Assembly (NCBI GenBank): GCA_963855995.1 | Contig: OY979723.1 | Coordinates: forward strand, 4,473,884-4,537,883 | Length of the DNA: 64,000 nt | Source of the DNA: Muricea muricata | Lineage: Eukaryota; Cnidaria; Anthozoa; Malacalcyonacea; Plexauridae | Direction: 5' to 3' | In this document: positions 33,885 to 45,321 of the stretch, piece after piece | Position numbering within the stretch: position 1 is the first letter of the stretch | Layout of the letters: every line of letters starts with the position of its first letter | Notes under the pieces: model-generated | What the model saw: the letters and a program-made list of their open reading frames with translations, nothing else | What the model was told of the DNA's origin: nothing | The model's database searches: none | Position numbers and translations under genes: made by a program

Positions 33885-34420
33885 TTGCCAATGTCTTTTA
33901 AGGAGGATAATCTAGAAGGTGTCATGTCTGAGGTTAATTTCTTAAATTTAGAAAGATTAGTAAATAGTGACTTGACTGATGAAATAAAATCGCTCCGTTT
34001 TTAACAACTATACCATCACCCTTGTCTAGCTTAAGGATTAAAAAAGGCTTCAATAAGTTCATTGAGTATTCTGAATTGGCTTCTACTTAATCTTGTACAT
34101 ACATCTTTTTTGAAGTTGTTGAGTCTCGAAACTTGATCCCAGACATCTTCAGCTACTGACATGATCTCAAAATGGTTTCATTATAACGTGAATAAGTTCT
34201 CTTCTTAAACTTGTTCAAAACGAATTTTCCCTTTCTGACTCATTTGAGGCCGAGTATAGTATTTTATAACATTCCACAACACTTTTTCAAAATTATAGGC
34301 TGCCAATTTGTTTCTTTTGATGTCGAGTCACTCTTCACTAATGTGCAATTAGAACTGTCAATATTATTCTGAATCGTATTTTTAATCATAAATAAGCTTA
34401 CGCGATGCGAGTCGCTTATA
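33885..34420. pseudogene. Two inverted Penelope-like fragments, copy 2
   Basis: 33885-34185 (minus) encodes the MTHSRLSS-type and LKPDKG regions seen at 12560-12930. 34186-34420 (plus) carries HYNVNKF, a DSFEAE-type block and a CQFVSFDVESLFTNV-type block matching 13805-13920. The 740-bp minisatellite insertion of copy 1 is missing here. Many frame breaks. Confidence 0.6.
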
Positions 34421-34429
34421 TCATAGATA

Positions 34430-34685
34430 TGCAACTTTCTTTCAGATTAACGATTTTGAATTAACACCCTTTGGCACCTCACATTGGAAAAATGTAGATG
34501 AGGTAACAATATCGGAGTCCTTAACGATTAATGAGCATTTCGATTAGTCCCACAATCGGACCTTAATGCAATTGAAACAAGGACGGTCAAGAACATCATG
34601 AAACTGAACAGCAAAAAGTGTAAGGAAATGGTAAATATGCTTCTCCCGTGCTGTGAATGATATTCCCCCGCCTTCATATTACTTA
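34430..34685 (+). pseudogene. LINE RT fragment, copy 2, with empty MITE sites
   Basis: ND-FELTPFGTSHWKNVDEV at 34456-34507 and LNAIETRTVKNIMKLNSKKC at 34562-34622, paralogous to 15259-15640. It includes the intact TTAA at about 34458 and the uninterrupted CAATCGGACC site, which are occupied by MITEs in copy 1. Confidence 0.75.
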
Positions 34686-34689
34686 AATG

Positions 34690-36600
34690 CCGTTTGACTT
34701 GCAATAATGAAGGCTAGGGTAACATAGTGCCGGAGCTTGGGGGCGAGGGTAGTAGCAGCCCGGCTGCCGGCGACCGAAGAGAGAGCAGGTGAAGTAAATC
34801 AATCAGCCTACAGTAGTAGAACCATATAAATCAATTATTATTATCATTATTTACCGCTATTTTAACACGGCGGCCTATCAATAAATGAATTTACAAGTAT
34901 TTGCTTTATTGAAGCCCTGTTAGGGGTTTTAGGTATAAGGTATATTTACCCAAAGTATTTTAGTTATAAAGTATAAATAACGATAGACTTTTGGGTATAA
35001 AGTATAAATGATCACTGGCGTTATACTTTTAGGTATAACAAAAACTGACCAAAAGACATTTTGTGTCAGCTATTCGAGGCATTTGGGAGCATTTATTTGT
35101 CAATAGTTACCAATACCGATCGCTTCTAATATCTCGACAGCCTCAGCCTGAATTTGCAGAGTTTGAAGTTCCGGCGGTATTTGAGAGAATATAAAATCTG
35201 CTAAAAGTAGGTGTTACTGCTTCACGCTTTTCGGATTATAGTTGCAATTAAACTGTCACATTCTCGCTTCTACGCTAAAAACTTGGAGCAAAATGACTCT
35301 CTAAATTCACAGGTGTCACAGGTGATGTCCAAAGAATGAAAACAACCCGGTAAATGCTTTTGCAAGGGGTGAAATAGTGTACAACGCAACTAAAAGAAAA
35401 CAAGAGTTGCTGGGGTACTTTTGGGTATAAATGTGTCTGCCATTTTAGGTATAAGGTATAAATGACCTCTTAATAATAGGTATAAGGTATATTCAAGACC
35501 CCCCTAACAGGGCCTCTTTATTGCTGGCGTAGATATTCTTAGACATCGCGGTAAGTCGTTTAAATATATTAAGAAAAGGAGGGGACCTAAGTTCAACTCT
35601 TGAGGAACACCACACCTATTACATTTAAATTTTATAGAGGATATAATGTTGTTTATCTAACAAACATGTTTCCGATTAGTTTTCCCAACAGTATACTGCA
35701 GTCAACAGTGTCAAATGCTTCTTTGAGGTCTTCTTTGTGGTCAAGAAAGATTACTCCGCTTATCTTTTCTGAGTCTATATTTAGTAACCAGGAATTGTAG
35801 TACTTAACAAAGACGACGAAGTTGAATGCCCCTCCCTGAAGCCTGACTGATATTTGGTTAATACATTTTGATTAACCAAATATTTATTAAGCTGACCAAA
35901 TTAATTTTCCAAATATTTTGGCTACTTTAGCAAAATGGAAACTGGCCTGTAATTGTCGCAATCTTCCTTGGAACTGGCTTTAAAAATTGGTGCACCTTGG
36001 CCATTTTCCTGTCATCTGGAAATAGCCGTAGGAATAGAGCAGTTAAATATGGTGCGATTATCTCGTTACAATCTTTTAAAAGATTATCAGGTATTTTATC
36101 CAAACCACAGGACTTTGAGGCATCGAGTTTCCCAATAAACTTTTTAACATCATTAGCCACCAAATATTTAGTTCAAAGTGGACCGAAATTGGTTTAATAA
36201 ACCCATCGATGCAAACATTTGTTTGTGGAATCTGACTTGAGAGATTTTCGCCCATTTCAACACAATACGTATTAAATGCATCTCCAATGTCTTCATTTTG
36301 TGATAATACAGATAATCCACTTTTATACGTTGTATCTGAGTTGTTTTTGACCCCTTACCAACAACAATTGGTTTATGTGTTTCCACGTAGCTTCTGGAAT
36401 ACTTTGATCTTTATTGATAACTTCATGATAATATTTTACTTCCCAATTTTAACAAACTTATTTACTCGATATCTCTGCTTCTTAGCTATATGCTTCATAG
36501 TTGCTCTGGTGTGAAGTTTTAACGGGTACGAAGTTTTGCAAGATTTATCGTAGCTCCTCTTTTTGTTCGTGCAATTGGTGCTATTACAAACACAGCTGGC
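34690..36600 (-). pseudogene. LINE RT and linker relic, interrupted by an 8-bp-duplication MITE
   Basis: Minus strand: linker with AFNTYCVEMGENLSSQIPQT (about 36280-36220), FIGKLDASKSCGLDKIPDNL (36140-36080), a QSGFREGHS-type block (about 35850), KHLTLLTAVYC-type remains of the AFDTVD block, and CGVPQELNLGPLLFLIYLND (35615-35555). 34690-34911 is its 3' end with a TGATAATAATAATTG simple tail. Stops and frameshifts throughout. Confidence 0.7.
34912..35515. mobile_element. 604-bp MITE, 8-bp target duplication (hAT-like)
   Basis: CTTTATTG flanks both ends (34904-34911 and 35516-35523). Inverted termini AAGCCCTGTTAGGGG and CCCCTAACAGGGCCT. The interior is built from GGTATAAGGTATA repeats near both ends. 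No coding capacity. Inserted into the LINE relic 3' of its RT. Confidence 0.8.
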
Positions 36601-38700
36601 CAGTCTATAGCCCCATAGAGAAAACAGTAAACTGTTAACTATTTCTACCGCAAAAGATCATAATCTGCTGCTGCCGCAGCTTGTCACCGGACCCCTCAGT
36701 TTCAGCCTGCGACTGGAATATCGTCTGCGCTTACTCTTAAGCCAGGACGCCCTCCTATTCCACCCAAATTAGTGACGCAGTTTTTGGCCAAAAAGTTTAA
36801 TGAGTTGTCCGACATGTTGCCTGAAAACTTAGAATCCCCACAATGTGATCGAGTCGTCGTCTTCTACGGTTAACAGAGGGACCATTGTCTCGATCACTGA
36901 ATACCGAAGCGTCAAATTTGCGCGATTGGAGCTTACTAAAACCGGTTCTCTATAATTATCATTCGTCAGTCAGCACAAATGAGACGTAAACTTTGTTTGC
37001 CGCAAAAGTAGTAATCGTATCGACCCACAATGGTCCCGGAGCGCTTTTGTGATCTGCCGCTCATAGAATACCGGTGCATGCACTAGTCCGCGTGAGTTCT
37101 TTAGTTTTCGTCACCGTTGCAATCGACTGGGGTGCAGTGGCTCCCATCGTAGAATCATGACCAACTATCTCGAGGTGCTTGACAGGTCGCCACAACGATC
37201 GCAAAATGATTTGCGAACCCATCAAGCGAAGTCAAATTTTACAATTCGCAGACATTACAGTTGATTACGTGTTAAGTGCTTTTTTAGCTTGCCAGGCATT
37301 TGAAGGCATAATTGCATTCACATGCTTCACTGACTTGCTTGACTAACATAATAAAGCGCCTCAGCCTTAAGAGGAAAAATAATGCTAATTCAAACACACC
37401 AATTCTGACTGGTACACCATGCAATGATTTAGAGGGTGTTTACATGAGACAGGCTAGTCAACTTGCCTGGTCAACCAGGATAATATAAACGCATCATATA
37501 TAACCGCGCAAACCGAAGAAAAAAAGGGATTATGCTTGTATCGATTGCGTAAGAATACATCGCACAGTACAAAGATATCAATTAGAGACTGCAGTTATAC
37601 AAACCTTTCAACATGAGGAGAAGTGGCACAAAATCGTAAATGATTTGCCCTCGACCGATCTTAAATGACTTCTGCTCAACTGCGATATTTTTTTATGAAT
37701 AGTTAGCGGATGAGTTTACAAGTAAGTTTAGAGTTGTGCTGGCATGGTTTAATTATAAAAGCCCTACTTTAGCAGCTGGCGGTCTGTTTAGCATTTCGGC
37801 TAATCATATTTTTTTATTGCATATCCACATGAAAGCATTATTATTGGAAGACAGCAAGATATTGTCTAGTACTAAGACTATAATTTCTTTACTTTAAGCA
37901 ATCAACAGTCACAAGAAAGGTTACTTTAATTTTTAAAAGAGCTGACGAACAAGGCAGTATTCGACATGGAAGTTATAGATGTAAGCAAAAAGTTCTAAGC
38001 AGTGTCTTCAAATGAAATCATAAATTTAATAAAATGAATGTTCGGCATTTTAATTAACGATATTAATTGCTATTGCCTATTATATTATTGAGAGAGAGAG
38101 AGTGGGAGACAAACTTTGTAGACATATTGATTCACCCGCTAAAAACCTGTCTGTTATAGTTGGCCTCGTACGATGCGCGCTTTCAATTTAGTAAAGATCA
38201 TTACCTTGAATTTATTTTTGTCGAAGTCCGCTTCATTCTCCAACGCTGTTAGTCAGTGTTGCACGGAGGCAAATCAGAAGTACTTCACAACCCAGAAGGG
38301 CGATTAATTCATGCATTGATCCCATAAAAAGACCCCCATGACACACAGGGCTTTATTTAACAAAATTCCTGGCTTTTTAGGTATCTATTAGACTAAGATG
38401 TTTTCGAACACCAATCTATCGACTTGAAAACTTTAAATTAATTCAAGATGCTTGGACATTTCTATCAAGTTTTATTTAATTATTTCTGTAATGTCACACT
38501 CGAAGTATAGTCGGACCCATCTCAAAATTAGCCGAAAGTAACATGTCGCTTCAATATGTCCGAGAACATAAAGCCTATTATATTATTTTGTTTCTCTCTG
38601 TCCAAAACTATAATCTTATAAATTGTTCAGAAATCAGAATTAGCGAAAACGCGTAATATTGGTCATTATGTAAAATAATTAATAATTAGACATAATTATA
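36600..38700. other. Stretch without recognisable genes
   Basis: No domain, splice-consistent exon, RNA gene or clear terminal repeat on either strand. Only a short GA run (38091-38103) is notable. Confidence 0.5.
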
Positions 38701-39440
38701 AGACAAACTTGGCAAGATGGGCCGGGGAGGCAAATTTAAGTGATATACTACTTCACGTGGTAATAATTTGCGATGCTTTGATACATTTTATGCAATGGGT
38801 CAAAGATAGCAGCTTCGAAAAGTTCATCAATTGTTCATCAAATGTTCGTGATGAATTTGCAGTGGTTTTACTTCTAATTTATTTGTGGCTGTTTCATAAT
38901 CCTCTCCTGGAATGACGATGAAAAGTGCTCTTTTCTCCAAACGTATCAGCTCTGATTTTAGGTATTGAGGAAAGGAATGGTAGAACGCAGGTATTGCATT
39001 CGATTACCGCCCTGATACAAAATGTATATAAAACTGCACAAAATCTTCTGAAGGTAATTTTGCTCGCATTAATTGAATTAGAAACAATTGGAGGATTTGC
39101 ATGGTAATGTACCACAACATTCAGAGCGTAAATACATTGAAGCATTTGAAATTCAAACTCGTGGTGACAAGTTAATGAATGGCTGCGTAGGAAGAATAAT
39201 TTGTGTTTGAGTACTCTATTGCTATTTACAGAACAATGTATATTGTTTTAATTCACTCATCTATTTCATCAGTATAGGATTTTAATTAGTATTACTTGAA
39301 CAGGGTGTCCCAAAAAACCCCAGAAACTATTGAAATCCCCTATTGTTAACATTTGAATGCTCTAACACTTGTTAAAAATTAGTTCAATTTAGTGCTAGGC
39401 ATAGAAATTGTAACAATAGATCATTTTCAATAGTTTTTGG

Positions 39441-39442
<2 letters not shown>

Positions 39443-39523
<81 letters not shown>
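39443..39523. repeat. (TA)n microsatellite
   Basis: About 40 uninterrupted TA dinucleotides following GTTTTTGGGG. The flank at 39320-39420 belongs to a dispersed repeat (CTATTGAAATCCCCTATTGT) also present at 13345-13375. Confidence 0.97.
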
Positions 39524-39526
<3 letters not shown>

Positions 39527-39613
39527 GTCTGAAAATTGGCCGGCACGACGTGTCAGTTTCTCACAATGCGCCAATCCACTTTAAATCTTCAACTTCTCAA
39601 CATTGATTTTTAC

Positions 39614-39776
39614 CAGTAGCGGCGCCAGCGCGATAAGTGAGGGGGACATATTCATATATTCGTGTTCTGCACAATTAATTTCTTTTGAAGTCGATTCGAT
39701 TTCAAAAGAAATTAATTGTGCAGAACACGAATATATGAATATGTCCCCCTCACTTATCGCGCTGGCGCCGCTACTG
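39614..39776. mobile_element. 163-bp near-perfect palindromic hAT MITE
   Basis: Exact 8-bp duplication ATTTTTAC (39606-39613 and 39777-39784). Arms 39614-39689 and 39701-39776 are 76 bp, complementary throughout as far as I can read, around an 11-bp centre (GTCGATTCGAT). Ends CAGTAGCGGCGCCAG and CTGGCGCCGCTACTG are of hAT type. The lack of arm divergence suggests a recent insertion or palindrome correction. Confidence 0.93.
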
Positions 39777-39923
39777 ATTTTTACATAGTATTTTATAATG
39801 ATACAACTGTTTTTACCAAACTGCTTAGGTTGGGTGAATCCACTCCTTGTTCTAAATTTTGCAAATAATAAAATGGGGTGCTCATGCAGCAGGATCTGGT
39901 CACATTTCTTTTACTTTTAATAG

Positions 39924-40002
39924 ATTGTGCAAATCCTCAGAGAATGGAGAATGGTCAAGTTCGCGATGATCAAATCAGATCATCAAGCCAATATGATGAC
40001 AC
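39924..40002 (+). pseudogene. Isolated F5/8C domain exon start
   Basis: After an acceptor (TTTTAATAG) the plus strand reads DCANPQRMENGQVRDDQIRS then SSQYDDT, the beginning of an F5/8 type C domain with the same phase (AT-TGT-G) as exon 3 of the two discoidin genes. A donor-like GTATGT follows at 40003. No downstream exon with the WLQVDF block was found before 41 kb, so this is either a truncated third paralogue on the opposite strand or an exon whose partners I could not identify. Confidence 0.5.
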
Positions 40003-40759
40003 AGTATGTTACGATAATATACTCAACATAATTTAGACGACACTTAAATTGACACAAACATAATTATGTACGGTTCCTTGAATCTCATCGCATCATGCCG
40101 CCTGATTAGAGTAAACAGATGTGTTAATGCTGGCACTTGTCATATTTTTTTCTTGTTTACAGTACCGGGGACGATTATACGTTATGAAATGCGAATATAG
40201 TGTTTATTTATTTATTATTTATCAAAAAATTCGCCCAAAATACATTATATACTTGGTGTATAAACTGAACAAAACTGAAATCACCCTCTACTTCGCACAA
40301 CACCTGAATGTACGAATTTTTCATTGAAATGGATTGTTTGGGTGCTTATAATGTAGAGTAAACAGGGCAGGGGTTGTGTCTTTAACAAGCTGAGCTAAAT
40401 TGCGCACGAAGTATCTTGAAAATGTTTTTGTGTCTGGAAAATTAATATTTTCTAATAATTTTACAACGTCTCCTTCAAAAGGTTGCAAGTCCGAAAGTGT
40501 AGACGAAAGGCCAAAATTCTTGGTGTTTTACTGATTTAGTCGCTATTTTTAGAAAAAATGAGATTCCAATCTCATACCGTTAAGTACGCTTTCGGCTTTT
40601 TCAATCAAAATTCTCAAGTAGTTGTGCCCTGAATGCATATATAGGGATGTTTTCCAGTGCAGTCGAAATTATATCATTTAAAGGTAGAAAATTAAATTTC
40701 GAAAACGAGTGTGCACAGCCAATGTAGATTGGGAATATAAACATGTTTATTTGGTTTGC

Positions 40760-41085
40760 GAAAAACAATAATAATAATAACTTTATTTTATACTGTAAAA
40801 TATTATCTCTTCAGTTGTAAAAACGTCTGGTGTAAATAGGATGAACAGTAAGTACACTATAAAGTATCTAAAATTGTATGATACTATATATACCGTTAAA
40901 ATATGATTGCCAACATCTGTACTTTGCAAATACTTAAATAGTACATTTTTAAAAGACTTAAAAACACTTATAACTCTAATGTCTCGTGAAAGCGAGTTCC
41001 AATGACGTGCCCCAGTCTATTGGAATAAGGTTGACTGTCCAGTACAGTAGACATATATAGACAGAGCGAAATGAATAGTCGTGCA
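40760..41085 (-). mobile_element. 3' end of a LINE (CR1/L2-like)
   Basis: Minus strand reads TGARHWNSLSRDIRVISVFK then SFKNVLFKYLQ (about 41015-40925), the usual C-terminal block after the RT. It ends in TTATTATTATTG repeats at 40768-40785. 5' truncated near 41085. Confidence 0.65.
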
Positions 41086-41663
41086 AAATACCTCAAAAAC
41101 TTACCACTACAATCTGTTTACCCTTTAGGGCCCAAATATTGCCATCCTTTAGGGCCCAAATGTATTTTGAAAGTGCAATGTACTTTGAGTACTTCCTATA
41201 AAAATATACGATTCTGGGTCACCATTATCCGGTGTTATCGCGACTTCATAAAATGCGTTTCTTTCATAAAAATTCAAATTGTACTTTTCTTGACATTTAC
41301 GTACAAAAATCAGCTGCCTGTATTAAAACATCACTGTCAATTGTTTTCTATCCAACAAGAAGTATACGTGTAGAAAATGGAAAGATTTTTTAAGTTTTAT
41401 AAAATGGCATGTCGTAGCTATATGTCAAGGGAGCAAACGTCTATACGGAGATCGTGAAATCTGACAGTTTGCTCACCTTTTCGTGTACTCGCTTTGCCAT
41501 TTAAATTGACTTACTGAAGCTCACCGACCAGAGTGAAAAATTTCAAAAAATCACGCGGGAATTACCATAAATCATACATGAAGTGAATAAACTCTTTTGT
41601 TTATTTCTATGATACGCGATCCATGTATTGTTTTTATTGAGTGTTTAGACAAAAAATTATAAA

Positions 41664-42056
41664 ATGTTTGACATTCACTATAAGAAAAGAGCGGCTGAAC
41701 AACGTGCTTGTCCTTTAAAGTGAACAAAAGTTTCACAAGTCAGTGAACAAGCGGGAAGTTCGTCTGAACCAAACGTACTACCCGACGGAAACGAAAGTTT
41801 GCAACTGTTTGCTGGCTTGGAGAATGGTTTGAATACTATTCCAACACTCATTCACTATTGTAGAAAAATAGCATCACAACCTAAGGAACTGCTTCTTTAC
41901 TCCTTAGTCAATGTTGCGTTACCGCCTGGCACTAAACTGGAAGCGTGTTCTGCAGAAAAAAATCTGCTGGTATCAGACTTGCTATCTAGCCTATTTGTTA
42001 TAAGGCGTGTATTTCCCCAGTGCCAACATAAAAATGTATTTCTACAGATCTATTAA
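41664..42056 (+). pseudogene. Unrecognised ORF with one in-frame stop
   Basis: ATG at 41664, TGA at 41721, then open to TAA at 42054: 130 codons with a single interruption, unusual for this AT-rich DNA. Residues after the stop include QLFAGLENGLNTIPTLIHYC, KELLLYSLVNVALPPGTKLE and LLVSDLLSSLFVIRRVFPQC. No domain recognised. It may be part of an unknown mobile element or a decayed exon; a poly(G) tract follows at 42099-42110. Confidence 0.35.
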
Positions 42057-42189
42057 CAATTATATTACGAAGGGAAAATTCAATGGAAAACTTAGGAGGG
42101 GGGGGGGGATTTTATTCCAATTGCATTGAAAGAGTTCTGTGAAATTGACAAGGCCTATTGAATTTGCTGCTTCACTTAGATGTTAGTGA

Positions 42190-42690
42190 CAATATGCAAT
42201 CTGTGGATCGTTAAAAGTTTGAGCATTTGTGGTACTTACCTGACTATTCAGGTCCGGGTCATATGAATCTGTACCACCGAAACGTCTGTATACCTTATCA
42301 CACCGAACTAATTTCGATGGAAGTTAAGGCACAAAGTTAGGCTATATGTCAGTCACTAAAAAAAAATTCTGACTCTATTCCCCGCAAATTGCTGCAGCTG
42401 GCTTTATTAGCTAGCGAATGCTCCCACTGAACGACTGATGCTCTTATATATCCAGCTCAGCAGGAGGGTCACCCAGATTGCGCGCCGGTTTCTAAAATAT
42501 TAACTTTGGTTGCTACGGAACCTCATTCAATATCAATCGTCACCATACTTACCCGCTGGATGGTTAGTGCAAACGTGGTCAGTTAAATCCTGGGCATTTG
42601 TGTTACTTGGATTCAGGACCGAGTCATGTGAATTTGTACAGCAAGGGCCTGACCACCAAAGTGATATTTGCCTGAAATTCACCACTTCAA
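42190..42690. repeat. Diverged direct duplication of about 60 bp
   Basis: GCATTTGTGGTACTTACCTG...TCATATGAATCTGTAC (42222-42275) recurs as GCATTTGTGTTACTTGGATT...TCATGTGAATTTGTAC (42594-42640). No coding signal. Confidence 0.5.
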
Positions 42691-42744
42691 GTAACTAACT
42701 CACCCACTAACCACCTCCACACGGTAACTTCAAATCAATAACGT

Positions 42745-43201
42745 AACAGATAACAGCGCAACGGATACAAACCAATTGCTCAGCTGTCGCCACAATAAAT
42801 TTAACACAGGAACTACATCCAAATGCTCATGCACTAAGCTGTCGCTAAAACATAATTAGCAAAGGGACCACACCCAATTGTCAAGCTGTCGCCACATTAA
42901 ACACAGCAAAGGGCACACACCAAATTGTTAACCTGTCGCCGGATTCAAATTAGCAAAAAGACTGCACCCTATTGCTAAGTTGTTGCACAATGTAAATAAT
43001 CAAAGGGACTGCACCTAATGCCAAGCTATCGCCACATTAAAATTAGCAAAAGGACAACAACCAATTGTGAAGCCGTTGCAAAATTCAAATTAGAAAAAGG
43101 ATTACGCCCAGTTGCTGAGCTCTTGCGCAATGCAAATTAGCAAAGGGACTACACCCAATGCTAAGCTGTCGTTAAAATAAAATAAGCGAAAGGGACCACA
43201 C
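42745..43201. repeat. Degenerate 47-bp tandem repeat, about ten units
   Basis: Units follow AAGCTGTCGCCACATTAAAA / TTAGCAAAGGGACCACACCC / AATTGTC with substitutions in every unit. Unit starts are spaced 47-48 bp. Not a CRISPR: there are no unique spacers and no constant repeat. Confidence 0.85.
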
Positions 43202-44069
43202 ATGGTATCGGCAAGTGCATTTAATATCTTGCCGATGGTAATACAGAAATACAGGAGCTGTAACATGTTTAACTTCCATATATATAGCACAACCCCCCCA
43301 TATATTGTATAAAAAGCACATACTATGGAAATAATTTTTTGTAAAGAATGCAGGCATCTATCCACTAGCTCGTGCATGCAAAACGCACGCTCAACCATGT
43401 GAGCTAGTCCCTCATCATAAAAACACATACAGAGCCATGGCAACTTTTGTGTTCATCTATATCGTTTTTCCCATGAATTACACAGTAATGCATATAATCT
43501 AAACATTCTTTGTTGTACTAAAATATACATTTATACAGTTTAAGTATGATGGTGCCTACTTTTAATTCCTAATTTACTGGGATTGATTCCCGCAATCATA
43601 CATTCTGTTTTTTACACCGAAAAAACGAAATTTCAATTTTTATGGCATTTTGTGGTATTTTTAATGTTGGAAATATTTGCACGTCTTTAACGTATGTAGA
43701 AAAGTTTGTGTTCGAAATATTTGGCGTGAAATATTTTTGCATGATGCACCAATTTTTTGTTCAATCAACCCCATTATCTTTGTAATTTACAATATATGTG
43801 CAAACAGTAAAAAGCTTGACACAGATGGGATTCGAAACCACGCCTTCGAAATGACTGGTGCCTTAAACAAGCGCCTTAGACAGCTCGGCGACACTAACGA
43901 TAAAGCATTTGCAGAATATCGTTGTACAAGTAAAGATTTTATACTGCTGGCGTGAAAATTTAATTTCAATGAAAAAATTTTTCCTATAATTTTCAAATTT
44001 CGGCCCCACATTATACTTCTTGATCTTATTAATATAACGAAAATTTGGAATGACAGCGCCAAGAAAGTG

Positions 44070-44141
44070 CGTTGGTGGTGTAACGGTTAGCATTGTTGCC
44101 TTCCAAACAGTTGATCTGGGTTCGATTCCCGGTCGACGCAA
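44070..44141 (+). tRNA. tRNA-Gly (anticodon TCC), possibly degenerate
   Basis: 72 nt matching eukaryotic tRNA-Gly(UCC): GCGTTGGTGGTGTAACGG start (A box), loop CTTCCAA with anticodon at 44103-44105, and a perfect B box GGTTCGATTCC. A TTTTTT terminator lies at about 44156-44161. The acceptor stem has two G-U pairs. The anticodon stem (GTTGC/ACAGT) has a C-A mismatch next to the loop and wobble pairs, so it could be a tRNA pseudogene or the head of a tRNA-derived SINE. Confidence 0.75.
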
Positions 44142-44404
44142 CTTAAGTAAGGTTACATTTTTTACTAATTTGAATTCTTGAAAATAATGGATAATGAGCC
44201 AGATATTAACTATGCATGCCCAATCTGACCATTTTTATAGTGTGGCAGAAAAAATTAGAGATATATTTAAGACATGAAAGAAAGAATTTTCATAAGAAAT
44301 ATTACGTTACTGAATTACAACTGTCAAGTCAAAACCGTATCAAATCGGAATCATATGTAGGATATCATCAGTGCAAAGGAGAAGTTGCTTTTTATCCCAA
44401 AGGC

Positions 44405-44650
44405 TCGGGGTTTCAAAATAGCAAATCTTAATATTACCAGCCTAATTAAGCATATTGATGATTAAGAATATACATACATAATCAGGAACTTGATGTGCTA
44501 GGTATAAACGAAACAAGACTTGACTCTGACGTCCCAATAGACCTCATTTCGATTGACGGCTATACTTGGATTGCAAAAAACCGAAATAGGTCTGGTGGGG
44601 GTGTTGGATTCTATATCAGAAATAGCACTAGAAATACATGCATGCAGTAA
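44405..44650 (+). pseudogene. LINE endonuclease N-terminal fragment
   Basis: Plus strand: GFKIANLNITSLIKHID (44412-44460), ELDVLGINETRLDSD (44488-44532) and IDGYTWIAKNRNRSGGGVGF then YIRN (44555-44626). The typical start of a LINE endonuclease with the NET catalytic motif; a stop and missing bases near 44465 break it. Confidence 0.75.
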
Positions 44651-45321
44651 CCCCTTGCCACTAAGAGCATGCAACCATATTTTCGGAATTACATGAAGTA
44701 CTGGTATATAGGTTGTTGTCATAACAACACGGCAATTGTTATTCTTTCTGTATATTTTTTCAAAATGACAAAATATCAGTTTTTAATCCTTGTTTTATTG
44801 ACAATTTTTTTAAATGGCACAACATTTGTCATCAGTATGTTATTACGCCTAATGTAAGCTTAAATTTGGTATAAAATACGACCTATTAATTACATTAGTA
44901 ATAAGAAGACAGTCTTGCATTTACAAAACATAAACTTACTCTGGAATTTAAACAGTGAATAGACTGGATGAGTACGGCTACGCCGGCCTTTATAAAACAT
45001 TAAAACACAAGTATGAATACGCATTATCAACAAACTTGCCTTGTGTTTCACGCCATAGTCAATTCTTGGCGCTTCTCTGTATTTTCCCCGAATTAATCTC
45101 TCTTCAAGAGTCTTGTGGCAGTCGTTTTCGTCTTATTTCTCGTCTTTTTGGATGCCTTAAGTGTTTGCTACTCCTGATAGTCCTCCATATTCCTGAGATC
45201 AGAAATGACCACCCTTCGTTGGTTGTGGAAGTTGCCAAATCTTTTTGCAAAAATACAAAATATTGTAGTGCAATATAGTCCGCCATATTTTTGAGATCAG
45301 TGATGACCACCCACTCCCCGC

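Larger units (their letters stand above)
23690..34685 (+). repeat. Segmental duplication, copy 2
   Basis: Same-strand, same-order paralogue of 870-15640, starting 8.0 kb after copy 1 ends. Copy-2-specific gains are the MITE at 30286-30623, the Mutator-like MITE at 31743-32254, about 1.5 kb carrying a P2RX7_C-like frame at 32.4-33.9 kb, and a 395-bp candidate solo LTR at 26.89-27.29 kb. It lost about 90 bp of LINE endonuclease near 31360 and most of the Penelope fragment. Confidence 0.9.

Noticed and set aside
42745-43201. CRISPR-like regular repeat spacing
   Set aside because: The whole 47-bp unit repeats with drift; there are no unique spacers, and this is eukaryotic DNA.
43102-43443. 113-codon minus-strand frame next to the satellite
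   Set aside because: It starts inside the 47-bp repeat array and shows no domain or splice signal; chance frame.
43863-44141. Minus-strand open frame starting RRPGIEPRSTVWKA over the tRNA
   Set aside because: It is the complement of the tRNA-Gly-like sequence (the usual RPGIEPR-type artefact of tRNA B boxes), not a protein gene.
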